Shown here one piece after another: positions 1-6,370 of a stretch of 9,113 bases of DNA (positions are counted from its first letter, which is position 1; every line of letters begins with the position of its first letter). The DNA comes from Solimonas sp041612095 (lineage in GTDB: Bacteria; Pseudomonadota; Gammaproteobacteria; Nevskiales; Nevskiaceae): assembly GCA_041612095.1 (NCBI GenBank), contig JBFJJW010000132.1:1-9113 (forward strand), given 5' to 3'. The position numbers and the translations under genes are program-made. The notes under the pieces were generated by a model. It worked only from the letters and a program-made list of their open reading frames with translations, was not told where the DNA came from and did no database searches.

Positions 1-173
1 AAGAAATCGAACTCCGGTTCGACGGCGTCGGCCGCAGCTGGGGCGGTTTGCGCTGCTTCCGCATCGCTCGCAAGTTGCTGATCAGCGGCGGTCTGCGCCA
101 GCGAGCGCGTGCCGATCATCGCCGCAATCAGCAGCAGTGCCAGCATCAGCTCAAATGCGCGTGCCTTAAGCAT
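1..173 (-). CDS. Exported protein, N-terminal part only (runs off left edge)
   Basis: This gene is cut by the window edge, so only its first 57 codons are visible. The ATG at 173-171 overlaps the stop codon of the upstream EF-hand cytochrome gene by 8 bp, which points to translational coupling and membership of the same operon. The N-terminus is MLKARAFELMLALLLIAA followed by MIGTRSLAQ: a positively charged start, a hydrophobic core at about residues 9-20 and a plausible signal peptidase I site after RSLA. The mature start is a low-complexity Ala/Gln/Glu-rich linker, as often seen ahead of periplasmic or outer-membrane domains. No domain is visible, so the function cannot be named; from context it is an exported partner of the neighbouring haem proteins. 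The reading frame stays open to base 1. Confidence 0.7.
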   Translation of the reverse strand, partial: MLKARAFELMLALLLIAAMIGTRSLAQTAADQQLASDAEAAQTAPAAADAVEPEFDF

Positions 174-972
174 TCTTCAATCGCACGTACAGCAGGGTGC
201 CCGCCTTCTTGACGGCGGTGGTGATCGCCGCGTCCAGGTCGCTGCCGCTGGCGACCGGCAACTGATCCACGGCCACGCCCTTGAAGCGGGCGTAGACGGT
301 GGATCTGGCGGCAGCCGGTACGTGCAGGGTATTCAACGGCGTCACCGCGGTGACCTTGAGCTGGCGGTCCGTTACCAGCAGCAGGAAAAAGGTCTTGCCC
401 TGGAACTGCGCGGGAAAGATCAGCGCCGTGCCGGCGGGACGCTGATTCTCCAGCGGGATATAGATGGTGTTCTCGTCCTGTCGGGACAAGGCCGCACCCA
501 GGGCCTGGGCCCGTGTGATGTCGGCATCGGTCAGCAGTGCGTCCTTGGGCAGATAGGCGCGGATACCGGGAAAGGCGGCCTGCACTTCCCGTGGAATCAG
601 GCTGGCCGTGTCCAGCCATTCTCCCTTGCGGTCGGGTGTCGAGCCCGCATGGCCGGGATTGGCCTTGGCCACGGCTTCCTGCGCATTGGGCGCACCGTCG
701 CCATCGGCGTCCAGCGTCGCGATCTTGCCGAACGCCCCGAGATTCATGCCGGCATCCTTGAACTGCTGCCCGTAAGTGTTCAGCGGGGTTCCGCCGCCGT
801 CCTTGTGGCAGGAATTGCACGAGGGCACGTAGCCGAACTGCTGCTTGTAGAGCCGCGCGAAGGCAGGCTCCGCCTGCGCCGGAAGCGAAAACACCAGCAG
901 GCCGGTGAGTGCGGGCACCAGCAGTCTGCGGGGTCGGCCAAGGGAGTACATCGATGCGTTCATGTTCCTCAT
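166..972 (-). CDS. Exported mono-haem cytochrome c-like protein with EF-hand calcium loop
   Basis: The 268-aa product has a basic N-terminus and a hydrophobic signal segment at about residues 17-34 ending in PAQA, so it should be exported. One haem c attachment motif, CNSCH, lies at residues 52-56, in the pattern typical of small cytochromes of the form ARxY...CxxCH...G..LN.YG..F. A canonical 12-residue calcium loop, DADGDGAPNAQE, follows at residues 88-99, with Asp at positions 1, 3 and 5, Asn at 9 and Glu at 12 (EF-hand or thrombospondin type-3 style). The C-terminal part (about 145-268) is beta-rich, has no further Cys and matches nothing I recognise. Its likely role is periplasmic or surface electron transfer, stabilised or gated by calcium. 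The start is uncertain: Met1 (972) has no clear ribosome site, while Met4 (963) has GAGG three bases upstream. It lies 2 bp after the preceding stop codon. Confidence 0.85.
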   Translation of the reverse strand: MRNMNASMYSLGRPRRLLVPALTGLLVFSLPAQAEPAFARLYKQQFGYVPSCNSCHKDGGGTPLNTYGQQFKDAGMNLGAFGKIATLDADGDGAPNAQEAVAKANPGHAGSTPDRKGEWLDTASLIPREVQAAFPGIRAYLPKDALLTDADITRAQALGAALSRQDENTIYIPLENQRPAGTALIFPAQFQGKTFFLLLVTDRQLKVTAVTPLNTLHVPAAARSTVYARFKGVAVDQLPVASGSDLDAAITTAVKKAGTLLYVRLKNA

Positions 973-974
973 GC

Positions 975-2717
975 TCAGAAATCAAAGAGTCCCGGTACCT
1001 GTTCGCGCATTTGTTCCAGCAGCTGCGGATTGTTCTTCAGCGCGGCCGCCAGATGTGCACGCTGGGGTGAATCCGCTGGCGGCATCAGTGTGCTCTCCTT
1101 GTCCGTGCCCCGGTAGCGCGCCCAGTCGAGGGTGTCGCGTATCGCTGCTGTCGCACGTATGCGTTCGGCGACGGCCGACTCATCGTCGCCGGCCATGAAA
1201 TTCAGGCGCGCACTCGGGTTGCCACGGTGACAGCTGAAGCAGTAGTCGGCAAAGGGCTGCAGGGGCGAGCCCTCGGTCAACTGCAATGGGGGCACACCGA
1301 GCGCCACGGGTGGCGACATCTCCGAGGTATCCAGGCAGCAGTATGCCGGCACCGTGGCCGAACCGGTCAGCACCTGCTGCTGCAAGGCCTGCTGCATCCG
1401 CACCCGCGAATAGGGGGCCGCGGCGAACAGGGTCTCGGGCAATGAGTCCACCGCCCGCGCCAGGCGCCCATAGTCCTGCCCCGTCTGGTGCAGCAACTGT
1501 TCCAGGTCATGGTCGGTAATCAGCGCGGCTACCCCGTAGACGGCGTCCAGATCAGAGGCCGCCAGCGTGCGCCGCGGTGGGCGCGGCGTCAGGGGGTCCA
1601 GGTCGCGCGGCAGTTTGGGCAGTTGATCGAACGCGCTGAGATCCTCGTTGCTGCTTGCACCGGCCGCGGTCGCGGCGGCTGACGTGAACGTCCGCGAGAG
1701 CCAGTGCCGCAGGCTGCGGCGCTCGGCCAGCGGGTCACGATTGAGCAGATCCACATCAGCAATCGCGATGCCCTCGGCCGGCCAGGCGCGCGCTTGCAGC
1801 TCCCGCAGGCGCTGTGCGGCCGGGCCCTGGGGATCGAAGTTGCCGGGGTCGTAGCGGTAGCTCAGCGCCAGACGCAGTATCTGGCGCCTGCAATCCGCGC
1901 CGGCATCACCATCGCCACAGCCATCAAGCCAGAGTTGCTGGGTCAGCGCGATGTAGCTGGCGACCTCGGTCAGTTCGTCGTAGCGTTCGGGTGCGGCCAG
2001 CGGCTGGCGGATCGGCGCCCCCAGATAGGGCGCGTCACTGCCGCGTGCGGCGACGATGGCCTCCGCCTGCTGCGGCTGGCCATTGGTCTCGTTCCAGGGA
2101 CGTTGAGGAAAGATGGGCACCTGCCCTTGATGGCAGGTCAGGCACACGGCGCGGCGCGCGTAGACGATGCGTCTCGCGCCGGTCTCGGAGTAGTCCTGCA
2201 CCAGCTGAAACTCGACACGGCCGGCCCCCTCGTTGTAGCTGATGACCTCGATCTCGTTGGCATTTTCGACAAAGCCCAGGAACAGCTGACCGCGCAGTAC
2301 CGGGCTCAGACTCGCGTCGGTATTCGGTGGTTGCACATCGCCGGCGACCAAAACCCGCGGGTGAGCAAAATCGGCTTGGGCTTTCAGCAGCGAGCGCCCG
2401 AAGGGAATGAACACGGTCACCGGCGGTTGCCCGTCTGGCGACTGCGCAGTGAGCAGCGCCACCAGTTTCTCGAAGGGGTAAGGCAACCCGTCGTTCTGTG
2501 CGATCAGGTGATCGAACAGGGAGCGCGTACCCTCGGGTGGCAGGTCTGCGTTGCTGATGACCTGTGCGGACAGGCGTGGCGTAGCCTCCGTACTCCGGTC
2601 CAGCTGCGCGGCACGGTGCTCCACGGACTGCGCCTCGGCGGGCGCCCTTGGCCACAGCAACCACCACGCGCCCGCAGCCGTCCCCGCAAGCGCCAGCATG
2701 GCGGCCCAGCGCTTCAT
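975..2717 (-). CDS. Membrane-anchored or exported di-haem c-type protein of unknown family
   Basis: The 580-aa reading starts at the ATG at 2717-2715, which overlaps the upstream stop as ATGA. The frame is open further upstream, but that extension would overlap the membrane-protein gene and shows no sensible N-terminus. Residues 4-22 form a hydrophobic segment after MKRW and are either a signal peptide or an uncleaved anchor. There are two haem c motifs: CLTCH at 192-196, inside an AVCLTCHQGQVPIFPQRPW stretch, and CFSCH at 493-497. Met544 in an STLMPP context lies 47 residues after the second motif and is a good candidate axial ligand for that haem. Extra cysteines at 267, 276, 460 and 461 may form disulfides. 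I recall similar proteins in proteobacteria only as uncharacterised cytochrome-like proteins. From context it probably passes electrons to or from the large di-haem enzyme at 3421-5811. Confidence 0.85.
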   Translation of the reverse strand: MKRWAAMLALAGTAAGAWWLLWPRAPAEAQSVEHRAAQLDRSTEATPRLSAQVISNADLPPEGTRSLFDHLIAQNDGLPYPFEKLVALLTAQSPDGQPPVTVFIPFGRSLLKAQADFAHPRVLVAGDVQPPNTDASLSPVLRGQLFLGFVENANEIEVISYNEGAGRVEFQLVQDYSETGARRIVYARRAVCLTCHQGQVPIFPQRPWNETNGQPQQAEAIVAARGSDAPYLGAPIRQPLAAPERYDELTEVASYIALTQQLWLDGCGDGDAGADCRRQILRLALSYRYDPGNFDPQGPAAQRLRELQARAWPAEGIAIADVDLLNRDPLAERRSLRHWLSRTFTSAAATAAGASSNEDLSAFDQLPKLPRDLDPLTPRPPRRTLAASDLDAVYGVAALITDHDLEQLLHQTGQDYGRLARAVDSLPETLFAAAPYSRVRMQQALQQQVLTGSATVPAYCCLDTSEMSPPVALGVPPLQLTEGSPLQPFADYCFSCHRGNPSARLNFMAGDDESAVAERIRATAAIRDTLDWARYRGTDKESTLMPPADSPQRAHLAAALKNNPQLLEQMREQVPGLFDF

Positions 2718-3364
2718 GACTGCACCGGGCCTTCGACCCGTCGCGCAGCGTAGGCCAGCGCGAGATAGGAGAGAAATGCAGTCACCGCGAGCTGGCGTGC
2801 GTCCGTCATCAGCCAGGGGCCATAGGTATGCGCCGTTTGCAGCAGCGCCAGCGCGGCCGCGAAGATCCACAACCGTCGCGCGGCTTGCGGACAGGCGCGC
2901 GCACAGAGCCATACCCCCAGGCCCAGCGCCAACAGCTCAACGATCAGTGCAGCACCGCGGTGCTGCCAGAGCCCCAGACCGACCTTGTGTGCATTGCCCC
3001 ATAGCGGCAGGTCGGGCACATGCACCAGCCAATCCAGCGCCCAGTGCGAAGCGACCGCCAGCGCGATAATCGCCGCCGCCGTGTAGCTGCGCTGCGCTTT
3101 TGCCTGCCACAGGCGGTACAGCAGCCCCAGAGCCAGCGCCCAGATGACGGCCGCAAGCAAGCCGTGGGTATACGGCATGTAGTACAGATCCACCGGAAAC
3201 GCTTCGGTGTAGCCGGGCACTACCCGCGCCTTCTCTACGCCCACGACCAGCAGCAGGGCCCAGGCCAGATCCACCGCCTGCACCGCAAGAAACAGCTGCC
3301 ACAGCGGTAGCTGCGGTCTCGCGGCCTTCAGGGCAAAGCTCGCGCCGTAGTGACCTATGAACAT
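2714..3364 (-). CDS. Polytopic inner-membrane protein, possibly YdjM-like (His/Asp-rich)
   Basis: The 216-aa product has about six hydrophobic segments (roughly 22-42, 62-84, 96-112, 138-156, 164-182 and 190-207). The start is the ATG at 3364-3362, preceded by GGAGG with 8-nt spacing. The frame is open upstream to 3517, but that would run through the hairpin and into the previous gene. Charged residues sit in or near the membrane in a notable pattern: His5 in GHYG, Asp32, PYTHG with His67, then SHWALDW (His107, Asp111), His115 and Asp118. This spacing recalls the YdjM/LexA-binding putative membrane hydrolase group (PF04307), often labelled metal-dependent hydrolases without biochemical proof; that assignment is from memory and tentative. 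Its ATGA overlap with the di-haem gene suggests a job for the same system, perhaps as membrane anchor, quinone or metal site, or transporter. Confidence 0.85.
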   Translation of the reverse strand: MFIGHYGASFALKAARPQLPLWQLFLAVQAVDLAWALLLVVGVEKARVVPGYTEAFPVDLYYMPYTHGLLAAVIWALALGLLYRLWQAKAQRSYTAAAIIALAVASHWALDWLVHVPDLPLWGNAHKVGLGLWQHRGAALIVELLALGLGVWLCARACPQAARRLWIFAAALALLQTAHTYGPWLMTDARQLAVTAFLSYLALAYAARRVEGPVQS

Positions 3365-3372
3365 CGGAAGGG

Positions 3373-3377
3373 CCTCC
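3373..3377 (-). promoter_or_regulatory. Ribosome binding site GGAGG for the membrane protein gene
   Basis: A full GGAGG on the minus strand lies 8 nt before the ATG at 3364. It decides the start and rules out the longer open frame. It follows the hairpin by 7 nt, so stem formation or processing could affect its use. Confidence 0.75.
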
Positions 3378-3384
3378 AACCTGT

Positions 3385-3414
3385 CCGGTGCGGCGACCTG
3401 GGCCGCCGCACCGG
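3385..3414 (-). promoter_or_regulatory. Perfect 11-bp-stem hairpin between two haem-cluster genes
   Basis: The arms CCGGTGCGGCG (3385-3395) and CGCCGCACCGG (3404-3414) are perfect reverse complements around an 8-nt loop. In the minus-strand transcript the stem begins 6 nt after the TAA of the large di-haem gene. It is very GC-rich and has no T-run after it, so it is not a classic intrinsic terminator. The likelier role is an intercistronic element that partly attenuates transcription or protects the upstream message from 3' decay, giving more of the large enzyme than of the downstream genes. Confidence 0.7.
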
Positions 3415-3420
3415 TCGCGC

Positions 3421-5811
3421 TTACATGAGCTTGAGGAATTCGCGTAGCGCCAGCTTCTCGTCCGCCGACAGGGACACGCCAAACTGGTGACCCTTGTTTT
3501 CGACCAGATCGTCGCATTTCATGAACAGCGGATCATGTGGGTCGGAGCTGGCGAAATAGGCGATCGGGGTTCCCTTGGCCACCGGCAGCTTGATCAGGCC
3601 CTGACCGTCCTCTCGGGGCGCAATGGAAATATCGCGGTCGGTCGTGCTGATCTTCTGCGGTCGATGCGGCGTGTCCTTGGGGTTGTCCGACATCATCAGT
3701 TCATCGAACGCCGCCTCGAACTGCTTGATGCGCCCGCGCACGGTGTAGTCAATCGTGCCGTCCTTCAGATACGTGAGTTCGCCGATCGCGGTGTTGTGCA
3801 GGAACGGCGCCGTGGCCCAGGCCGACAGCAGCGAGAAATTGCGCAGATAGCCGGAGCCGCCGCTGATCTCGCGCTCGCCGCCCCACTCCTTGCCGCCGAC
3901 GACCGGCAGCATGCGGTTGACCACGTTCTGTACCTTGCCCGCCGCCGGGCGCTGCTTGTAGGTCTCGGAGGAGAACTCCTCCCAGATGTGCCCCTGGCTG
4001 TGGTTGTCATGCAGCGCACGGCACTTGTTGGTGCCGATCAGCGTGAACGGCACCGGTTCATCGTTCGAGAGCCAGTCCTGCCCGAACATCCCCTTTTCAA
4101 CGAACTGGCGCGGCCGCAGCTGACCGGTCCTGGAGTCCTTGGCCAGATACTTGGCCTTGAAGGCTTCGCTGTTGCGCTCGGCCTCGGTGAACTCGTACTG
4201 CCAGTAGTCCTCGCTGCCAAACACATGCCCTTCGTAGTAGCGCGCGAGCGCGGCCTTGTCGGCGCGCACATTGTCAGGCGCGAACTTGGAGCTGTGGCAG
4301 CCGGCGCATTCGCGCGCAAACACCTTGCGACCCGCGGGTACCTTGGCGAGGTCGATGAAGGCGCTGCCCGGCGTGCCGTCCACATCCTTGGCCTTGAGCA
4401 GGTAGGTCGGTCCGCCGGTCAGCAGGAACGCGGCCAGGTCCGGCATCTTGGCATCCGCGTAGTTCCAGGCCTCGCAGTCGCGCGCGCACTGTTCGATGCG
4501 GAACGGACGCTGCTTGGCCTTGTCGCCGAAGAACGCGCCGGGCTCGGGGAAATTGGGGGTCCAGCACTCTTCGGTGCACATGCCGATGTTGACGTAGACG
4601 CGGATCAGCGCCAGATGTTCGCCGACGCTGTCCTCACCGCCCTTGAGTACGGCGAGGGTCTTGGCTTTCTTCACCTCGCCGGTGACCGGATGCTTCATCT
4701 CCTCCTCGAACACGCGCTTGTTCATGAAATCCATGATGTTGTTCTGCGTGCCGGGGTTGTGCTGGAAGTCGCTGGCGACCACCGAGGTGTCGATGGTGCC
4801 GACGCGATGCCCGTTCTTCAGCACCTGCTTGGCAAAGTTGTCGTCGGGCACGCCCATCACGTACTGCAGTGGCTGCATCGTGTACTGGTTGCCGATCGTG
4901 GCGTGGATGTTCTCCCACTTCGGCTGATTCGGATCCTTGGGCGGGTTCGTGGGGTCGAACGCGACGTGGCACTGCACGCAAGGTCCGCCCAGCACGTAGC
5001 GCTGGTTCTTCTTCAGCTCATCCTTGCTGTACGGCGCTGTGGCGGGATCGAATACCACCTTGCCGTTCTCATCGACGGTCGGGTCCGCAAGATACTTGCG
5101 GTAACCCAGTACGCCGGAGCTATGCGGGTCCGGGCATTTGTCGTACCAGTTGGTGCTGGCGTCACCTTCGGTGCAGTCCGGATCGTTGATCATGCCCCAC
5201 TTGCTGAATCGCTCCTTGCGCGTGCGCGTATCCAGCCACGGGTACCAGACGTTCTCCGCGCCGACGGTGCGGGCCAGGTGCAGATACTCCTCGTCCTGAT
5301 CGCCGAACGTGCCCTTGAACCAGACATCGCGGCCGCGGCGCGCCTGCTCGCGCGCGAGCTGGGCAGCAGCGGGATCGGTCTTCTCCAGCTCCTTGAACAA
5401 TTGATTGACGTAGCGGCAGCCTTCGGCGTCGTAGCCAGTCGGCTGCGGCTGGTCGCAGGGCGGTGGCGCCTTCTGCGGAATCGGCACGATGGTCCAGGTG
5501 ATCGGGTCCTGGAACGTGTGGGTGTAGGGCCCGTGACCGGGCTTCCACACCTTGCGCGCGGCCAGCGTCGCGTAGAAGTTGGCGTCGTACCAGGCACGAT
5601 TCTTCTGCACCTGCGGCGAGCCCTGCCAGACGCCGGTCACCCGATCCAGCCGCACCAGGTCCGCCAGCGATATCGATCGAAAGGTCGCCGTGTAAGGGGC
5701 ATCGGGGACCGGGTACTTGCCATACTCGGGCCAGAAGTCATCCTTGGGCGCAGCCGCGCCAGCGCTGCATGCCAGTGCCAGCAAAAAAAGTCCTGCCAGT
5801 GATTTGCGCAC
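3421..5811 (-). CDS. Exported RoxA-like/MauG-superfamily di-haem oxygenase or peroxidase
   Basis: The 796-aa product starts at a GTG with GGAG 7 nt upstream. Residues 1-20 form a signal peptide with likely cleavage near AGA-AA; Cys15 does not sit in a good lipobox. Two haem c motifs are present, CVQCH at 278-282 and CAGCH at 502-506. A MauG/di-haem peroxidase-type motif APFLHN lies at 668-673. The stretch IGTNKCRALHDNH (592-604) followed by GHIW and FSSETYK (613-619) resembles what I remember of rubber oxygenase RoxA relatives. RoxA is about 680 aa, so this protein is longer, mainly ahead of the first haem. Family members are secreted or periplasmic and oxidise polyisoprene (RoxA) or, in the related Pseudomonas aeruginosa enzymes, oleic acid. 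Ten non-haem cysteines in the mature part (119, 132, 213, 226, 412, 416, 441, 445, 597, 766) suggest up to five disulfides. Substrate is unknown; a peroxidase role is possible. Confidence 0.85.
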   Translation of the reverse strand: MRKSLAGLFLLALACSAGAAAPKDDFWPEYGKYPVPDAPYTATFRSISLADLVRLDRVTGVWQGSPQVQKNRAWYDANFYATLAARKVWKPGHGPYTHTFQDPITWTIVPIPQKAPPPCDQPQPTGYDAEGCRYVNQLFKELEKTDPAAAQLAREQARRGRDVWFKGTFGDQDEEYLHLARTVGAENVWYPWLDTRTRKERFSKWGMINDPDCTEGDASTNWYDKCPDPHSSGVLGYRKYLADPTVDENGKVVFDPATAPYSKDELKKNQRYVLGGPCVQCHVAFDPTNPPKDPNQPKWENIHATIGNQYTMQPLQYVMGVPDDNFAKQVLKNGHRVGTIDTSVVASDFQHNPGTQNNIMDFMNKRVFEEEMKHPVTGEVKKAKTLAVLKGGEDSVGEHLALIRVYVNIGMCTEECWTPNFPEPGAFFGDKAKQRPFRIEQCARDCEAWNYADAKMPDLAAFLLTGGPTYLLKAKDVDGTPGSAFIDLAKVPAGRKVFARECAGCHSSKFAPDNVRADKAALARYYEGHVFGSEDYWQYEFTEAERNSEAFKAKYLAKDSRTGQLRPRQFVEKGMFGQDWLSNDEPVPFTLIGTNKCRALHDNHSQGHIWEEFSSETYKQRPAAGKVQNVVNRMLPVVGGKEWGGEREISGGSGYLRNFSLLSAWATAPFLHNTAIGELTYLKDGTIDYTVRGRIKQFEAAFDELMMSDNPKDTPHRPQKISTTDRDISIAPREDGQGLIKLPVAKGTPIAYFASSDPHDPLFMKCDDLVENKGHQFGVSLSADEKLALREFLKLM

Positions 5812-5818
5812 GATCCTG

Positions 5819-5825
5819 CTCCCCC
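5819..5825 (-). promoter_or_regulatory. Ribosome binding site GGGGGAG supporting the GTG start
   Basis: The minus strand carries GGGGGAG ending 7 nt before the GTG at 5811, with AGGA closer in. This supports the GTG as start; the signal peptide begins immediately after it (RKSLAGLFLL). Confidence 0.7.
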
Positions 5826-5844
5826 AGTCGTTCTGCCTTATCGG

Positions 5845-5867
5845 TCTGGCCTCAGTTTAGGGCCAGA
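5845..5867 (-). terminator. Weak hairpin after the HIT gene, possible terminator
   Basis: TCTGGCC (5845-5851) and GGCCAGA (5861-5867) form a perfect 7-bp stem with a 9-nt loop, about 33 nt after the HIT stop codon. No T-run follows on the minus strand, so termination is uncertain; it could equally be an operator-like inverted repeat for the haem cluster. Confidence 0.3.
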
Positions 5868-5899
5868 TGCCGCAGATTTCATGGCCGCGCGGCGCCGCC

Positions 5900-6331
5900 T
5901 CAACCGCCGGGCGCGGCCTGCAGCGGGACGGGCATCGCCGCGCGGATTGCACTCACGCGCTGCCGCGCGGCGTCTGGCGAGTACGGGATCGCCGGGGAAT
6001 GTCCCCACACCGGCGCGGGCCAGGCCGGATCGTCGTGGCGGCGAACGATATGGTGCAGGTGCAACTGCGGCACCATATTGCCTAGCGCGGCGACGTTGAG
6101 CTTGTCCCCTGGGCAGGCCTGCATCAGGGCCTGCGACACGGCTGCCGACTCCTGCCATAGCAGTTGCTGGTCGCCGGCCGAGAGCAAGTAGATCTCGCGG
6201 ACAGCCTCGCGCCGGGGCACCAGGATGACCCAGGGATAGCGGGCATCGTTCATCAGCAACAGGCGCGAGAGTGCCGCATCGCCGATCGGGAGGGTGTCGG
6301 CGAACAGTCGGGGGTGCAGTTCGAAAGACAT
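5900..6331 (-). CDS. HIT-family nucleotide-binding protein (probable nucleotidyl hydrolase)
   Basis: The 143-aa product matches the small cytosolic HIT family, whose members hydrolyse dinucleotide polyphosphates or nucleoside phosphoramidates. The diagnostic motif is at 89-98: QLHLHHIVRR, preceded by NMVPQ and followed by DDPAWPAPVWG (101-110). Compared with the classic HxHxHxx triad, the first histidine is replaced by Gln89, leaving His91 and His93 plus an extra His94. This Q-variant, with the AWPxPVWG tail, is common in a proteobacterial HIT subgroup. The N-terminal stretch MNDARYPWVILVPR (27-40) is the usual beta-hairpin. Length is typical. The ATG at 6331 has GGAG 11 nt upstream. It is divergent from the TIP30-like gene and lies 88 bp before the haem cluster; a functional link to either is not shown. 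Confidence 0.9.
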   Translation of the reverse strand: MSFELHPRLFADTLPIGDAALSRLLLMNDARYPWVILVPRREAVREIYLLSAGDQQLLWQESAAVSQALMQACPGDKLNVAALGNMVPQLHLHHIVRRHDDPAWPAPVWGHSPAIPYSPDAARQRVSAIRAAMPVPLQAAPGG

Positions 6332-6370
6332 GCTCGGTTAGACTCCGCAGATTATTAGGGGAAGCATGGC
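6332..6370. promoter_or_regulatory. 39-bp divergent intergenic region
   Basis: Both the HIT gene and the TIP30-like gene start from this gap, so their promoters must overlap here or lie inside the opposite coding sequence. It contains the ribosome sites for both genes (GGAG for HIT at 6343-6346, AGGGGAAG for the plus-strand gene at 6357-6364) and an AT-rich GATTATTA core. No clear -35/-10 pair is seen. Confidence 0.4.

Larger units (their letters stand above)
5812..5899 (-). other. Intergenic region ahead of the haem cluster
   Basis: These 88 bp separate the HIT gene from the large di-haem gene and are the obvious place for a promoter of the haem cluster. I see no convincing sigma-70 promoter: TAAACT (plus-strand positions 5854-5859) is a weak -10-like hexamer without a good -35. 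The region also contains a very GC-rich palindromic stretch next to the HIT stop and a small hairpin. Transcription may read through from the HIT gene or start here from a non-sigma-70 promoter. Confidence 0.4.

Noticed and set aside
412..446. Third haem site in the large di-haem protein (CTEEC and CARDC, residues 412-416 and 441-445)
   Set aside because: Spacing is CxxxC and neither is followed by His, so these are likelier disulfides than haem c sites. The span given is in residues.
109..1116. 335-codon plus-strand open frame
   Set aside because: It crosses three minus-strand genes, including a signal-peptide region and a haem motif, and looks like antisense low-complexity translation.
1704..2753. 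349-codon plus-strand open frame opposite the 580-aa haem protein
   Set aside because: No recognisable motif or ribosome site; it spans two overlapping minus-strand genes with clear domains.
2718..2912. N-terminal extension of the 580-aa haem protein to 2912
   Set aside because: It would overlap the membrane-protein gene by 195 bp and put a non-secretory stretch before an obvious signal/anchor; the ATGA start at 2717 is better.
3487..5802. 771-codon open frame on the plus strand, antisense to nearly all of the large di-haem gene
   Set aside because: It is a GC-bias shadow: the minus strand has a signal peptide, two haem motifs and a ribosome site, while the plus reading shows no domain and a composition typical of antisense translation.
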